Assembly: GCA_035298385.1 (NCBI GenBank) | Contig: DATGYC010000040.1 | Coordinates: 1 to 53,609 of the forward strand | Length of the DNA stretch: 53,609 bases | Origin: DATGYC01 sp035298385 | GTDB taxonomy: Bacteria > Bacillota > Sulfobacillia > Symbiobacteriales > Symbiobacteriaceae | Direction of reading: 5' to 3' | In this document: piece after piece, positions 8,474-17,153 of the stretch | How the letters are laid out: every line of letters begins with the position of its first letter | How positions within the stretch are numbered: position 1 is the first letter of the stretch | Notes under the pieces: model-generated | Database searches by the model: none | Told to the model about the DNA's origin: nothing | Seen by the model: the letters and a program-made list of their open reading frames with translations, nothing else | Made by a program: the position numbers and the translations under genes

Positions 8474-9825
8474 ATCAGCCCCTGATCACAGTGATTGGCG
8501 CGGGCCTGGCAGGCTCGGAGGCGGCCTGGCAGGCCGCCTCCCGCGGCTGCCGGGTTCGTTTGTTTGAGATGCGGCCTGTCAAGCGGACAGGCGTCCACGT
8601 GACCGACTACTGCGCGGAACTGGTCTGCTCTAACTCACTGCGCGGCAATGGTCTTGAGAACGCCGTAGGTCTACTCAAGGAGGAGATGCGGCGCCTCAAC
8701 TCACTGATTATTCGAGAGGCCTACGAGCACTTCGTTCCCGCAGGGGGCGCCCTGGCGGTCAGCCGTGAGGATTTCGCTCGCGGTGTGACGGAGGCCCTGG
8801 CCTCCCACCCTAACATTGAGATCGTGCGGGATGAGGTCACCGCCATCCCGGATGAAGGAATTGTGATCGTTGCGACTGGTCCACTCACGTCGGAGGCGAT
8901 GGCCGAGGAGATCAAGCGATTCACAGGCGAACGCTACCTCTCCTTCTACGATGCGGCCGCTCCGATTGTCACTCTTGAATCGATCGACATGGAGAAGGTC
9001 TTTCGGGCCTCTCGCTACGGCAAGGGGGACGGTGACGACTATCTCAACTGCCCCATGAACAAGGAGGAGTACGAGGCCTTCTGGGAGGCGCTGGTGGCCG
9101 CCGAGAAGTCGATCCCCCACAACCCGGAGGACGAGAAGGTCTGCTACTTCGAGGGGTGCCTTCCAGTCGAGGAGATGGCCCGGCGTGGCAGGGACGTCCT
9201 GCGTTACGGTCCGCTCAAGCCGGTTGGCTTGGACGATCCCCGGACGGGGCGTTGGCCGTACGCCGTCGTGCAGTTGCGCCAGGATAACGCGGCCGCCACA
9301 CTCTACAACATCGTCGGCTTCCAGACCTCGCTCAAGTGGGGCGAGCAGAAGCGCATCTTCCAGATGATCCCCGGCCTCGAACAGGCTGAGTTCGAGCGGC
9401 TCGGTGTCATTCATCGAAATACGTTTATTAAGTCACCGCGAGTACTCCGACCGACACTTCAGACAATCACCCGTGCGAATCTCTTCTTTGCAGGGCAGAT
9501 GACGGGGGTGGAGGGGTATGTGGAGTCGGCAGCGGCAGGTTTGATTGCGGGCACCAATGCAGCGCGGCTCGCTCTGGGACAGGAGCCAGTGCCTTTCCCG
9601 GTCGAGACGGCTCTTGGTTCGTTGGTTCATTACATCACGCACGCCGATCCGGATTCCTTCCAGCCCATGAATATCGCCTTTGGGTTGATACCTCCGCTGG
9701 ATGGCCCGAAGATCAAGGATAAGCGGGAGCGCAAGCGCCAGCTCGCGGAGCGGGCCCTGCACCGGCTGCAAGACTGGGCGCCCGCCACGCTAGGCGTAGA
9801 ACTTTCCGATGTAACAGAACCGTGA
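8470..9825 (+). CDS. trmFO: Methylenetetrahydrofolate-tRNA-(uracil-5-)-methyltransferase TrmFO
   Basis: A flavoenzyme that makes 5-methyluridine at tRNA position 54, using methylene-THF and FAD. The FAD-binding motif VIGAGLAGSEAAW lies at residues about 7-20. Further family signatures are FEMRP, AELVCSNSLRG, VPAGGALAVSREDFA, VIVATGPLTSEAM, LNCPMNKEEYEAFWEAL and FAGQMTGVEGYVESAAAGLIAG. At about 451 residues it has the normal length. The ATG at 8470 overlaps the topA stop, and AAGAGGGA upstream serves as the ribosome binding site, so topA-trmFO form an operon as in Bacillus. Confidence 0.95.
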   Translation: MNQPLITVIGAGLAGSEAAWQAASRGCRVRLFEMRPVKRTGVHVTDYCAELVCSNSLRGNGLENAVGLLKEEMRRLNSLIIREAYEHFVPAGGALAVSREDFARGVTEALASHPNIEIVRDEVTAIPDEGIVIVATGPLTSEAMAEEIKRFTGERYLSFYDAAAPIVTLESIDMEKVFRASRYGKGDGDDYLNCPMNKEEYEAFWEALVAAEKSIPHNPEDEKVCYFEGCLPVEEMARRGRDVLRYGPLKPVGLDDPRTGRWPYAVVQLRQDNAAATLYNIVGFQTSLKWGEQKRIFQMIPGLEQAEFERLGVIHRNTFIKSPRVLRPTLQTITRANLFFAGQMTGVEGYVESAAAGLIAGTNAARLALGQEPVPFPVETALGSLVHYITHADPDSFQPMNIAFGLIPPLDGPKIKDKRERKRQLAERALHRLQDWAPATLGVELSDVTEP

Positions 9826-9947
9826 AATTTGATCCAGAAAATGGGATGAGTGTAAAAAAACGTGTCTGAACTAACGTGGCTGTGCTAATCGGCGACAACT
9901 GATGACAAGTTTTTTTCGAGACCCGCACTTTTGTCTGAATTTCTGTC

Positions 9948-9977
9948 TTGCCGTTCGAAGATACTATGTGCTAGGAT
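9948..9977 (+). promoter_or_regulatory. Candidate sigma-A promoter for xerC-codY
   Basis: TTGCCG (9948-9953) and TAGGAT (9972-9977) with an 18-base spacer lie 47 bases before the xerC start, in a 198-base AT-richer gap after trmFO. Apart from a T-run with no obvious stem at about 9910-9916, nothing else stands out in the gap. Confidence 0.4.
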
Positions 9978-10023
9978 TAGCTTCGGTCGCAAATCGGTGT
10001 GAACAAAGGAACGATCATACGCG

Positions 10024-11088
10024 ATGGCCGTGGATATCCACCAGTCCCTCCCAATGCCGGAGGTTGTTGGATTCCTGGCGAATCTGCGGGTCGAGAAGTC
10101 GGCCTCGGCACACACCCTGCGCAGTTACGCGCTGGACCTGGAGCAATTCCTGGTCTGGCTCGCAACTCCGAAGGAAGTGCCGGTGGTTGGTGGACGGAGG
10201 ACCGGACGGACACGATCCCATCAGTTTAGTGAGCGAGAGCGGTTGCCTGAGCCAATCACGCTAGCTGAACTCGGTCGGGTGGACCATTTGACCGTTCGTT
10301 CATTCCTTGCCTTCCTGCAACGTCAGGAGTTCTCCCGACGCACCATTGCCCGCAAGCTCTCAACGCTTCGCTCCTTCTACAAGTACCTGAACCGGGTAGG
10401 GACACTCGGCCACAACCCACTCGTGGGGGTGCATACACCGAAGTTGGAGAAGAAGTTGCCTACCTTCATGGACGAGCCAGTGGTGACTGACCTGCTTGGC
10501 AGGCCAGACCTCACTACGCCGCTAGGTCTTCGGGATCGGGCAATCTTGGAACTTCTCTACGCTACCGGCCTGCGCGTCAGTGAGTTGGTCGCTCTACATT
10601 GCCAGGAGATCGACGCCAGCGATGGCTGGGTTGTCGTTCTGGGCAAGGGGCGGAAGGAACGAGCCGTTCCGGTTGGGAGTGAGGCGCTCCGGGCACTGGG
10701 CGAGTACCTTCGTCAGGGCCGTCCGCACTTAGTGGTGCGTGGTCCGGTCGAACTACAGGGATTGCCAATGGCCAAGCAGCCACTCTTCCTGAACAAGTTG
10801 GGGACGCGGTTGTCGGATCGATCGGTTCGTCGGCTGCTGGATGGTTATATCCAGGAGATGGCAACCTTGCAACACGTCAGTCCCCACACCATCCGCCACT
10901 CATTTGCCACGCACCTGCTGAACCGGGGGGCTGACCTCCGAGTCGTGCAGGAATTGCTGGGGCATGCGAGCCTGTCGACCACACAGATCTACACCCATGT
11001 CACTCGTGAGCGCCTGCGGAAAGAGTATCTGCAGGCACATCCCCGGCAACGTCGGGCTGCTCTGGCAGATCCGGCCGTCCCTGAATGA
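10024..11088 (+). CDS. xerC: Tyrosine recombinase XerC
   Basis: Site-specific recombinase that, with XerD, resolves chromosome dimers at dif. The N-terminal SAM-like domain (HTLRSYALDLEQFLVWL; FLQRQEFSRRTIARKLSTLRSFYKYL) precedes the catalytic domain with all six residues visible: Arg184 (ATGLRVSEL), Lys208 (GKGRKER), His288 and Arg291 (HTIRHSF), His314 (LGHAS) and nucleophile Tyr323 (TQIYTHV). At 354 residues it is about 50 longer than usual; the extra length is an Arg-rich insert at residues about 45-75 within the N-terminal domain. The place between trmFO and codY is the Bacillus xerC position, which argues against a phage integrase. Confidence 0.88.
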   Translation: MAVDIHQSLPMPEVVGFLANLRVEKSASAHTLRSYALDLEQFLVWLATPKEVPVVGGRRTGRTRSHQFSERERLPEPITLAELGRVDHLTVRSFLAFLQRQEFSRRTIARKLSTLRSFYKYLNRVGTLGHNPLVGVHTPKLEKKLPTFMDEPVVTDLLGRPDLTTPLGLRDRAILELLYATGLRVSELVALHCQEIDASDGWVVVLGKGRKERAVPVGSEALRALGEYLRQGRPHLVVRGPVELQGLPMAKQPLFLNKLGTRLSDRSVRRLLDGYIQEMATLQHVSPHTIRHSFATHLLNRGADLRVVQELLGHASLSTTQIYTHVTRERLRKEYLQAHPRQRRAALADPAVPE

Positions 11089-11177
11089 ACGGCGTTATGG
11101 AACCGTTTGCACGATCGCCAAAATCGCCCCTTCTTTACCACACTATCCACAATGATCGATTGGAGGCCTGTACCCCA

Positions 11178-11936
11178 ATGAACCTACTTGATAAGACTCG
11201 CCGCATTAACCGTCTGCTTCAGAAGAGCGCTGGAAGCCAGGTAGATTTTAATGAGATGGCCCAGATTCTCTCTGAGCTCATCGCTGCTGACGTTTACATT
11301 GCCTCTCGCAAGGGGAAGCTCCTTGGCGTCGCTTTGTCCGGTGGCGGCGACATTGAGGCGCTCTTTGGCGCCTCTCTCCCGGAGGATCTCAACGGTCGTC
11401 TGATGCGCTCGGATGAGACCCATACCGACACCGAGGGTGGGAACCTCACCTTCCTGTTGGGCGACAGCCAGCAGGATGTCACTGCTCCGCATATCACCTA
11501 TATCCCCGTCGTCGGTGGCGGCGAGCGCCTTGGCACCCTCGTGGTGACCCGGCAGACCGCTATGGGTGACGAAGAGATGATCCTGGGTGAACTGGCCGCC
11601 ACCGTGGTGGGCACCGAGATCCTGCGGGCCCACTCGGAAGAGCTGGAGGTTGAGGCTCGCAAGAAGGCTGCGGTTCAGATCGCCCTCGGCACCCTCTCCT
11701 ATTCCGAGCTCGAGGCCGTTCAGCACATCTTCGACGAGCTGGAGGGCAACTCGGAGGGTCTGCTGGTCGCCTCTAAGATCGCTGATCGCGTCGGGATCAC
11801 CCGCTCGGTGATCGTGAACGCCCTGCGGAAGTTCGAGTCCGCCGGCGTGATCGAGTCCCGGTCGCTGGGTATGAAGGGTACGCACATCAAGGTTCTGAAC
11901 GACCGTCTGGTCGAGGAGCTGCGCAAGCTCCGCTAG
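11178..11936 (+). CDS. codY: GTP- and branched-chain-amino-acid-sensing global repressor CodY
   Basis: Represses nutrient-starvation genes when GTP and Ile/Leu/Val are plentiful. The 252-residue protein starts with MNLLDKTRRINRLLQKS, has the GAF-type sensor domain in the first 150 residues and a C-terminal winged helix-turn-helix (ASKIADRVGITRSVIVNALRKFESAGVIESRSLGMKG), the most conserved part of the family. ATG 11178 follows TTGGAGGCC. It is placed between xerC and flgB as in Bacillus subtilis, but hslV and hslU (clpQ, clpY), which usually lie between xerC and codY there, are absent. A strong terminator follows, so codY is separated from the flagellar cluster. Confidence 0.95.
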   Translation: MNLLDKTRRINRLLQKSAGSQVDFNEMAQILSELIAADVYIASRKGKLLGVALSGGGDIEALFGASLPEDLNGRLMRSDETHTDTEGGNLTFLLGDSQQDVTAPHITYIPVVGGGERLGTLVVTRQTAMGDEEMILGELAATVVGTEILRAHSEELEVEARKKAAVQIALGTLSYSELEAVQHIFDELEGNSEGLLVASKIADRVGITRSVIVNALRKFESAGVIESRSLGMKGTHIKVLNDRLVEELRKLR

Positions 11937-11952
11937 GTCACGTTCAACCTGA

Positions 11953-11990
11953 AAAGGGAGCCGGGGGATAACCCCCGGCTCCCTTTTTGT
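11953..11990 (+). terminator. Strong terminator after codY
   Basis: The arms AAAGGGAGCCGGGGG and CCCCCGGCTCCCTTT flank a short loop and are followed by TTTTTGT. It is the clearest boundary between the topA-codY block and the flagellar cluster. Confidence 0.92.
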
Positions 11991-12013
11991 TATGGGACGG
12001 ATCTACTGCCTCT

Positions 12014-12045
12014 TTCTCTCTTCTTTCGCGAAAAAGTGGTAGCAT
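12014..12045 (+). promoter_or_regulatory. Candidate promoter of the flagellar operon, with a 10-bp palindrome
   Basis: TGGTAGCAT at 12037-12045 fits an extended -10 element (TG, one base, TAGCAT). The -35 region is poor (C/T-rich, 12014-12022). The palindrome TTTCGCGAAA at 12024-12033 lies in the spacer and could be an operator. The leader from here to flgB is about 110 bases. Confidence 0.35.
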
Positions 12046-12155
12046 CAGCCAAGTGCATACAGGAACTTTGAAAGCTGTTGCCGAATAGGTAGCCAAGGTC
12101 GAACCCTGTATTGCTAGCAGGATAGTGCTTCAAATTGGCGGGGGTGAATACAGAG

Positions 12156-12584
12156 ATGCCGGTCTTCGGCAAGACGGTGGGCTACTTGGAGCAGGCGATG
12201 GCGGCCGCGAATCTACGCCATCAGGTGATCGCTGATAACATCGCCAACGTGAACGTGCCAAAGTTCCAAGCCCATGAGGTGCTGTTTGAGGAACAACTTC
12301 GGGCGGCTATGGCGGATTCTACATCAAAGCCCGGCGAGTTGAGCGGCATCGTCGCACACCCGTTGCACATCCCGTTCAACACGCAGACTACGGCCGCTAC
12401 GGCCCGAGTACAGCCGCAGGTTGTCCAGAGTGATGGAGTCTATCGTCAGGATGGCAACACGGTTGATATCGAGTCGGAGCAAGCCAAATTGGCGGCAAAC
12501 CAACTCTGGTACCAGGCCCTCGTCCGGTCCGTGAACGATGAGTTTACCAGGCTCCGGACGGCGATCTTGGACGGGAGGCGATAA
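12156..12584 (+). CDS. flgB: Flagellar basal-body rod protein FlgB
   Basis: Proximal rod subunit exported through the flagellar type III apparatus. The signature of the axial family is clear near the N-terminus: HQVIADNIANVNVPKFQA. The C-terminal helix (ESEQAKLAANQLWYQALVRSVNDEFTRLRTAI) is also typical. ATG 12156 is preferred because GGGGGTGA lies eight bases upstream; in-frame TTG 12135 and GTG 12144 are alternatives. 142 residues is the usual size. First gene of the cluster, four bases before flgC. Confidence 0.93.
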   Translation: MPVFGKTVGYLEQAMAAANLRHQVIADNIANVNVPKFQAHEVLFEEQLRAAMADSTSKPGELSGIVAHPLHIPFNTQTTAATARVQPQVVQSDGVYRQDGNTVDIESEQAKLAANQLWYQALVRSVNDEFTRLRTAILDGRR

Positions 12585-12587
12585 TCT

Positions 12588-13079
12588 GTGATCAAGTGGT
12601 TTAGCGGCATGCAGACAAGCGCCTCTGGCATGACTTCGGAGCGCCTGCGCATGGACGTCATTGCCAACAACATCGCCAACGTCAACACGACGCGCGATGC
12701 TAGCGGGGCGCCCAATCCCTACCGCCGCCAGATGGTCGTGCTAGGGAATCGTCCTTCCTTTGCAGCGGCAATGTCCCAGGCACAGACTGGCTTTCCGGCC
12801 TCGGCGACGGACGGTGAAGCCGCACCGGCGGATCCCTACAGCCAGGTCGGTCGAGGTGTTCGAGTGCTGCAGGTGGTCGAGGACCAGCGGGCCTTTAAGT
12901 TGAAGTACGATCCGACCCATCCGGATGCGGATTCGAATGGATGGGTACGTTTGCCTAACGTTGATACGGTCACAGAGATGGTAGACTTAATCTCAGCCTC
13001 CCGAGCTTATGAGGCGAATGTGACTGCAATGAACGCCTTCAAGAGTATGGTCCAGAGCGCCCTCCAAATTGGTAAGTAG
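12588..13079 (+). CDS. flgC: Flagellar basal-body rod protein FlgC
   Basis: Second proximal rod protein, 163 residues. N-terminal axial motif SGMTSERLRMDVIANNIANVNTTRD and C-terminal SASRAYEANVTAMNAFKSMVQSALQIGK match FlgC, including the KYDPTHPDADSNGWVRLPNVD segment diagnostic for this protein. GTG start with GGGAGGCGA upstream. Confidence 0.95.
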   Translation: MIKWFSGMQTSASGMTSERLRMDVIANNIANVNTTRDASGAPNPYRRQMVVLGNRPSFAAAMSQAQTGFPASATDGEAAPADPYSQVGRGVRVLQVVEDQRAFKLKYDPTHPDADSNGWVRLPNVDTVTEMVDLISASRAYEANVTAMNAFKSMVQSALQIGK

Positions 13080-13091
13080 GAGGAGTAAAGA

Positions 13092-13400
13092 GTGATTCGC
13101 ATCTCTCCGCTGCCGGCCATCTCGGCGGTAACGACTCCCCCCGTCGTCACGAGCCCGTCCGAGACGCCTGAGGCGTTCGCAAAGACGTTTGGTCAGTTCC
13201 TTAGCGAAGCCCTTGGTTCGGTTGAGTCCGCCCAGGTACAGGCCGATGAGGCCGCCCAAAAACTGGCGACCGGTGAGATTCGCGATATTGCCGAGGTGAC
13301 GATCGCCTCGGAAAAGGCGACCCTCGCTCTCCAACTAACCGTACAGGTGCGGAACCGTGTCATCGAAGCGTACCAGGAGATGATGCGGATGCCCGTCTAA
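13092..13400 (+). CDS. fliE: Flagellar hook-basal body protein FliE
   Basis: Junction protein between MS-ring and rod, 102 residues. The helical C-terminal region (AQVQADEAAQKLATGEIRDIAEVTIASEKATLALQLTVQVRNRVIEAYQEMMRMPV) is the family hallmark. GTG at 13092 is preceded by AGGAGGAGTAAAG. It follows flgC by 12 bases. Confidence 0.93.
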   Translation: MIRISPLPAISAVTTPPVVTSPSETPEAFAKTFGQFLSEALGSVESAQVQADEAAQKLATGEIRDIAEVTIASEKATLALQLTVQVRNRVIEAYQEMMRMPV

Positions 13401-13450
13401 GGCTTCGTGATCACGAGCGGACACGCCACTTGAAATAGAGGTGAAACGGG

Positions 13451-15136
13451 TTGGACTTGGCCCGCCTGTGGGAACAAGTAAAGGAACTGTGGGCAAAACC
13501 GAGCGGTAAGGTAATCTTCGGTGCCGTCGCGGGTCTGATCGCGATCGCCGTCGTTTTCACCTTAACGACCTCGGGCCCTAAATACCAAAGGCTGGGTACC
13601 TTTGACGGCCAAAGCGCCCCAAAGGTGCAACAGAAGCTACAAGAACAGAACATCCTCTATAAGCAGGCAGATAACGATCCATACACGTTTGAAGTAGAGC
13701 AAGATAAGTGGTCTCAAGCGAAACTTGTAATCGCGGAATTAAATTTAGATCCCGAGTCAGTAAAGTGGGCTGCCGATTCTTGGGCGACCAAGACTGACTG
13801 GATGTCGACGGAGTTTGACAAGCGCCGCCTCCTAGTCGAGCAACTCCAGACCGACCTCTCGCGGGCCGTCTCTTCCCTGGCAGCCGTCAATCGGGCGCGC
13901 GTCACCTTGACCGTCCCGGCCGACCGGCTCTTCAAGGAGGATCAGACCAAGCCCAAGGCCTCGGTCATGGTCGAGCCAAAGCCAGGGCAGAAGCTGACCA
14001 AATCGGTGGTAGAGGCGATCATGTCGACCGTTTCGGGCGCCGTGGACGGCCTGGACAAGATGGACGTCGTCGTGGTCGATACTGCGTCGAACAGCATCCT
14101 GTCGGACGGCGCCTTTGCGCCAAAGTCGGATGGGCAGACCGCCCTCGAACAGACCTCTGATCGTTTGACGATCCAGCGGAACTTTGAGGAGTACTGGCAG
14201 AAGAAGCTGACCACCGCTCTTGAGCAGGTGGTCGGGCCGCGGAACGCCTCCGTCATCGTTACCCCGGTCTTCGACTGGGAGACGGTGATGAAGAACTCCA
14301 CGGAGTATACGGGCGCCAACGGCGGTACCGCCGGCGTCAAGGTCTCCGAGCAGAAGAAGAACGCCACCTCGCAGGGTCAGACCGTCACAACACCGACGCC
14401 GGTCGGGGCGACCCCGAACGCCGAGGCGGGCCCGCCCACCTACCCGGGCACGACGCCAGGGACGACCCAGCCCCTCTCAGCCGAGCAGGTCGAGCAGATC
14501 ACGAACTACCTCGTATCGGAGACCAAGACGGTCTCTGAGAAGCCGGGCGGCGGGATCAAGTCGATCGCCGTCGGTGTCATGGTCAACGAGAAGTACGTGA
14601 ATGCCCAGACTGAGCGAGCGATGAATACCGTCATCGCCACCTCCTTGGGGAATAACGCCCAGGTCCAGGTCGCTGCGATTCCCTTTAACAATGCGTTCGA
14701 GGATGTATTCAAGCCGACGACGACTCCAACCGGTCTGCCGACGCAATGGCTCTGGTGGCTGATTGGTGCCGCGCTGGCCCTCGGTGGCATCGCCTTCTTC
14801 CTGTCGGCCCTCCGGCCCAAGCGCCCGGTCCTCGAGCCGGTCTTCACCGGTCCGGAAGCAGGCATGATGGGCGGCATCCCCGTCTCTGATCTCGAACTGG
14901 TGCTGGGCGGTCCGCTTAACACGCAGGCGACTGCGGAGGAGAAGAAGCTACCCCAGACTGCAGATGATTTGATGCAACTCGCTCCGGAGGAGATCGCTCT
15001 CCTGGGCGACGAGTTCCTGAACCAACTCGGTGTTGACCCGGCCAAGGTCCGCATGAAGGAGAAGGTGGAGAAGATCGCACGGGCCAACCCCGAGGCGGTC
15101 GCCAGCCTGATCAAAACCTGGATTGCTGAAGAGTAA
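13451..15136 (+). CDS. fliF: Flagellar MS-ring protein FliF
   Basis: Forms the membrane ring that seeds the basal body. 561 residues: first membrane segment at about 22-40 (KVIFGAVAGLIAIAVVFTL), the YscJ-like ring-building domains with DPESVKWAADSW and RARVTLTVPADRLF, a low-complexity Pro/Thr linker near residues 320-345, second membrane segment at about 434-455 (WLWWLIGAALALGGIAFFL), and the C-terminal FliG-binding tail ending ANPEAVASLIKTWIAEE. TTG start with AGAGGTGAAACGGG upstream. Confidence 0.95.
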   Translation: MDLARLWEQVKELWAKPSGKVIFGAVAGLIAIAVVFTLTTSGPKYQRLGTFDGQSAPKVQQKLQEQNILYKQADNDPYTFEVEQDKWSQAKLVIAELNLDPESVKWAADSWATKTDWMSTEFDKRRLLVEQLQTDLSRAVSSLAAVNRARVTLTVPADRLFKEDQTKPKASVMVEPKPGQKLTKSVVEAIMSTVSGAVDGLDKMDVVVVDTASNSILSDGAFAPKSDGQTALEQTSDRLTIQRNFEEYWQKKLTTALEQVVGPRNASVIVTPVFDWETVMKNSTEYTGANGGTAGVKVSEQKKNATSQGQTVTTPTPVGATPNAEAGPPTYPGTTPGTTQPLSAEQVEQITNYLVSETKTVSEKPGGGIKSIAVGVMVNEKYVNAQTERAMNTVIATSLGNNAQVQVAAIPFNNAFEDVFKPTTTPTGLPTQWLWWLIGAALALGGIAFFLSALRPKRPVLEPVFTGPEAGMMGGIPVSDLELVLGGPLNTQATAEEKKLPQTADDLMQLAPEEIALLGDEFLNQLGVDPAKVRMKEKVEKIARANPEAVASLIKTWIAEE

Positions 15137-15149
15137 AGGGTGAACGCCA

Positions 15150-16175
15150 ATGGCAACAACCACGACGCAACGCGAGTTGAGCGGTCGCCAGAAGGCCGCC
15201 ATCCTCTTAATCTCCCTCGGTCCTGAACTCTCAGCCAAGGTCTTCGGCCACCTGAGGGAGGCCGAGATCGAGTCGATCTCGCTCGAGATCGCCTCTCAGC
15301 GGCAGATCCCCGCTGATATGCGCGAGAAGATCCTCTACGAGTTCTACCAGATCTATCAGGCGCAGCAGTTCATCTCCCAGGGTGGCATCGATTATGCCCG
15401 GGAGATCCTGGAGCGGGCGCTCGGCCAGCAGAAGGCGGTCGAGATCCTGACCCGTCTGACGGCCAGCCTGCAGACTCGCCCGTTCGACGTCGTCCGTAAG
15501 GCCGACCCGAACCAGCTCCTCTCCTTCATCTCCGGTGAGCACCCGCAGACGATCGCCCTGATCATGGCCTACCTACAGCCGGAACAGGCCGCCATCGTCC
15601 TGGGATCGCTGCCGCCGGAGCGCCAGGCGGACGTCGCCAGGCGCATCGCCATCATGGACCGGACCTCCCCTGAGGTGCTCAAGGAGGTCGAGAAGGTCCT
15701 GGAGCGCAAGCTCGCTTCGATGGTCAGCCAGGACTTCACCACGGCGGGCGGCGTCGAGTCGGTCGTCGAGGTGCTCAACCGGGTCGATCGTTCGACCGAG
15801 AAGACGATCATGGAGTCGCTGGCTGTTCAAGATCCGTCCCTGGCGGACGAGATCAAGAAGCGGATGTTCCTCTTCGAGGATATCGTCTCGCTGGACAACC
15901 GATCCCTTCAGCGGGTTCTGCGCGAGGTCGATCTCTCCCGCGACCTGCCCCTGGCGCTCAAGGTCGCCTCAGACGAGGTCAAGCGCAAGGTCTACGCGAA
16001 CATCTCCCGTCGTGCGCAGGAGAACCTGCGCGAGGCGATGGACTACCTCGGACCGGTCCGCCTACGGGACGTCGAGGATTCGCAGACCAAGATCGTCAAC
16101 ATCATCCGCAAGCTCGAGGAGATGGGCGAGATCGTAGTCGGGTCGAGAGGCGGTGGCGAGGACATTGTCGTCTAA
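15150..16175 (+). CDS. fliG: Flagellar motor switch protein FliG
   Basis: Rotor protein that links FliF to the stator and FliM. 341 residues with the N-terminal domain (GRQKAAILLISLGPELSAKVFGHL), the middle EHPQTIALIMAYLQPEQAAIVLGSLP (EHPQ motif) and the C-terminal torque helix with charged residues (IVSLDNRSLQRVLREVDLSRDLPLALKVASDEVKRKVYANISRRAQENLREAMDYLGPV). The charged torque helix is intact, which matters because the stator-like pair at 23602-24854 is degenerate. Its 3' end overlaps fliH by 23 bases. Confidence 0.96.
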   Translation: MATTTTQRELSGRQKAAILLISLGPELSAKVFGHLREAEIESISLEIASQRQIPADMREKILYEFYQIYQAQQFISQGGIDYAREILERALGQQKAVEILTRLTASLQTRPFDVVRKADPNQLLSFISGEHPQTIALIMAYLQPEQAAIVLGSLPPERQADVARRIAIMDRTSPEVLKEVEKVLERKLASMVSQDFTTAGGVESVVEVLNRVDRSTEKTIMESLAVQDPSLADEIKKRMFLFEDIVSLDNRSLQRVLREVDLSRDLPLALKVASDEVKRKVYANISRRAQENLREAMDYLGPVRLRDVEDSQTKIVNIIRKLEEMGEIVVGSRGGGEDIVV

Positions 16176-17151
16176 TTCGATTATCCACACCAACAATTCA
16201 AACTGGCAGGGTCCTAGCCAACGCCGTGGGGGGCGGGGGGCGGGCAGCACGCCGGACTCCCCCCGCGTCATCAAGGGAGGGGCGGCGGCTGCTTTGCCCC
16301 CCGCCTTCCAGTCGCTAGAGAGCCTGACCGGGCGCCCCCACTCCCTCCCGTCCCTGTCGCCTGCGGATGATCTGCCGGATTGGCCCGCGGCTGAGGCCGA
16401 ACAACTCTCCCCGGAACCAGCGGAGCATCCCCTGGTCTCGGAGGCGCTTCGCCGGGCTGAGGCCCTGGAGCGCCGTGCCGCCGCCCTCCTCGCTGAGGCG
16501 GAGGCGGCTGCCGCCTCCCGTTTGGCCGAGGCAGCCGATCGGGTAGAGGCGTTGGTCGCGCAAGCGACCCTGGAGGCTGATCGTCTCTTGGAGGCTGCCC
16601 GGGCCGAAGGCTTCGAGCAGGGTAAGCAGGCGGGCCACGAGGTCGGCGCCGCCGAAGGGATGGCCCAGATCCAGGAGGACGGTGCGATGGTGATCGAGCA
16701 GGCCTGGCAGGATGCTGACGCCATCACGGCGGAGGCTCGTGCCGCGGCTGAGAGCCTCGCCCTCAAGTCCAAGGCTGACCGTCAGCAGTTGCTGAGTCAG
16801 TCCGAGAACCAGGTGATCGAACTGGCTCTGGCGGTCGCTCGGGTGATCCTGCAGCGGGAGGTGACCCAGGACCCGCGGGCGATCCTGCCTGCCGTTCGGG
16901 CCGCCCTCCAGAAGCTGAAGGGGGAGGCGGAACCGGTCCTCCGGGTCGCTCCCGCCTGGGTCCCCTTCCTGACCGCCCAGATGGGCGCCATCGTAGGTGG
17001 ACTACAGGGCGCCCCCCGGCTCACCGTCCAGGGCGATCCGGCCCTGGCGCCCGGTGACTGGACCGTAAACGGTGCCGGTGGCTGGGTCGACGGACGCCTC
17101 GAGGCGCAGGTGCGCGTCGCCGAGGATCGCATCCGTCGGGAGGGGCCATAG
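16153..17151 (+). CDS. fliH: Flagellar assembly protein FliH
   Basis: Regulatory partner of the FliI ATPase in export. 332 residues, with an Ala/Glu/Arg-rich coiled coil at about 95-210 and a C-terminal domain of the FliH/V-ATPase-E type (NQVIELALAVARVILQREV; RVAPAWVPFLTAQM; LAPGDWTVNGAGGWVDGRLEAQV). The GTG at 16153 lies inside the end of fliG; the first 80 residues are poorly conserved so a later start is possible, but the overlap suggests coupling. It precedes fliI directly. Confidence 0.88.
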   Translation: MARTLSSNSIIHTNNSNWQGPSQRRGGRGAGSTPDSPRVIKGGAAAALPPAFQSLESLTGRPHSLPSLSPADDLPDWPAAEAEQLSPEPAEHPLVSEALRRAEALERRAAALLAEAEAAAASRLAEAADRVEALVAQATLEADRLLEAARAEGFEQGKQAGHEVGAAEGMAQIQEDGAMVIEQAWQDADAITAEARAAAESLALKSKADRQQLLSQSENQVIELALAVARVILQREVTQDPRAILPAVRAALQKLKGEAEPVLRVAPAWVPFLTAQMGAIVGGLQGAPRLTVQGDPALAPGDWTVNGAGGWVDGRLEAQVRVAEDRIRREGP

Positions 17152-17153
17152 CC

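Noticed and set aside
9926..9960. A TGAATTTCTG stretch upstream of xerC looked like a CodY box.
   Set aside because: It matches the AATTTTC-W-GAAAATT consensus too poorly.
12061..12095. GCCGAATA at 12080 resembles a sigma-28 -10 element upstream of flgB.
   Set aside because: No TAAA-like -35 at the right distance; a class II core operon is not expected to need sigma-28. An extended sigma-A -10 at 12037 is preferred.
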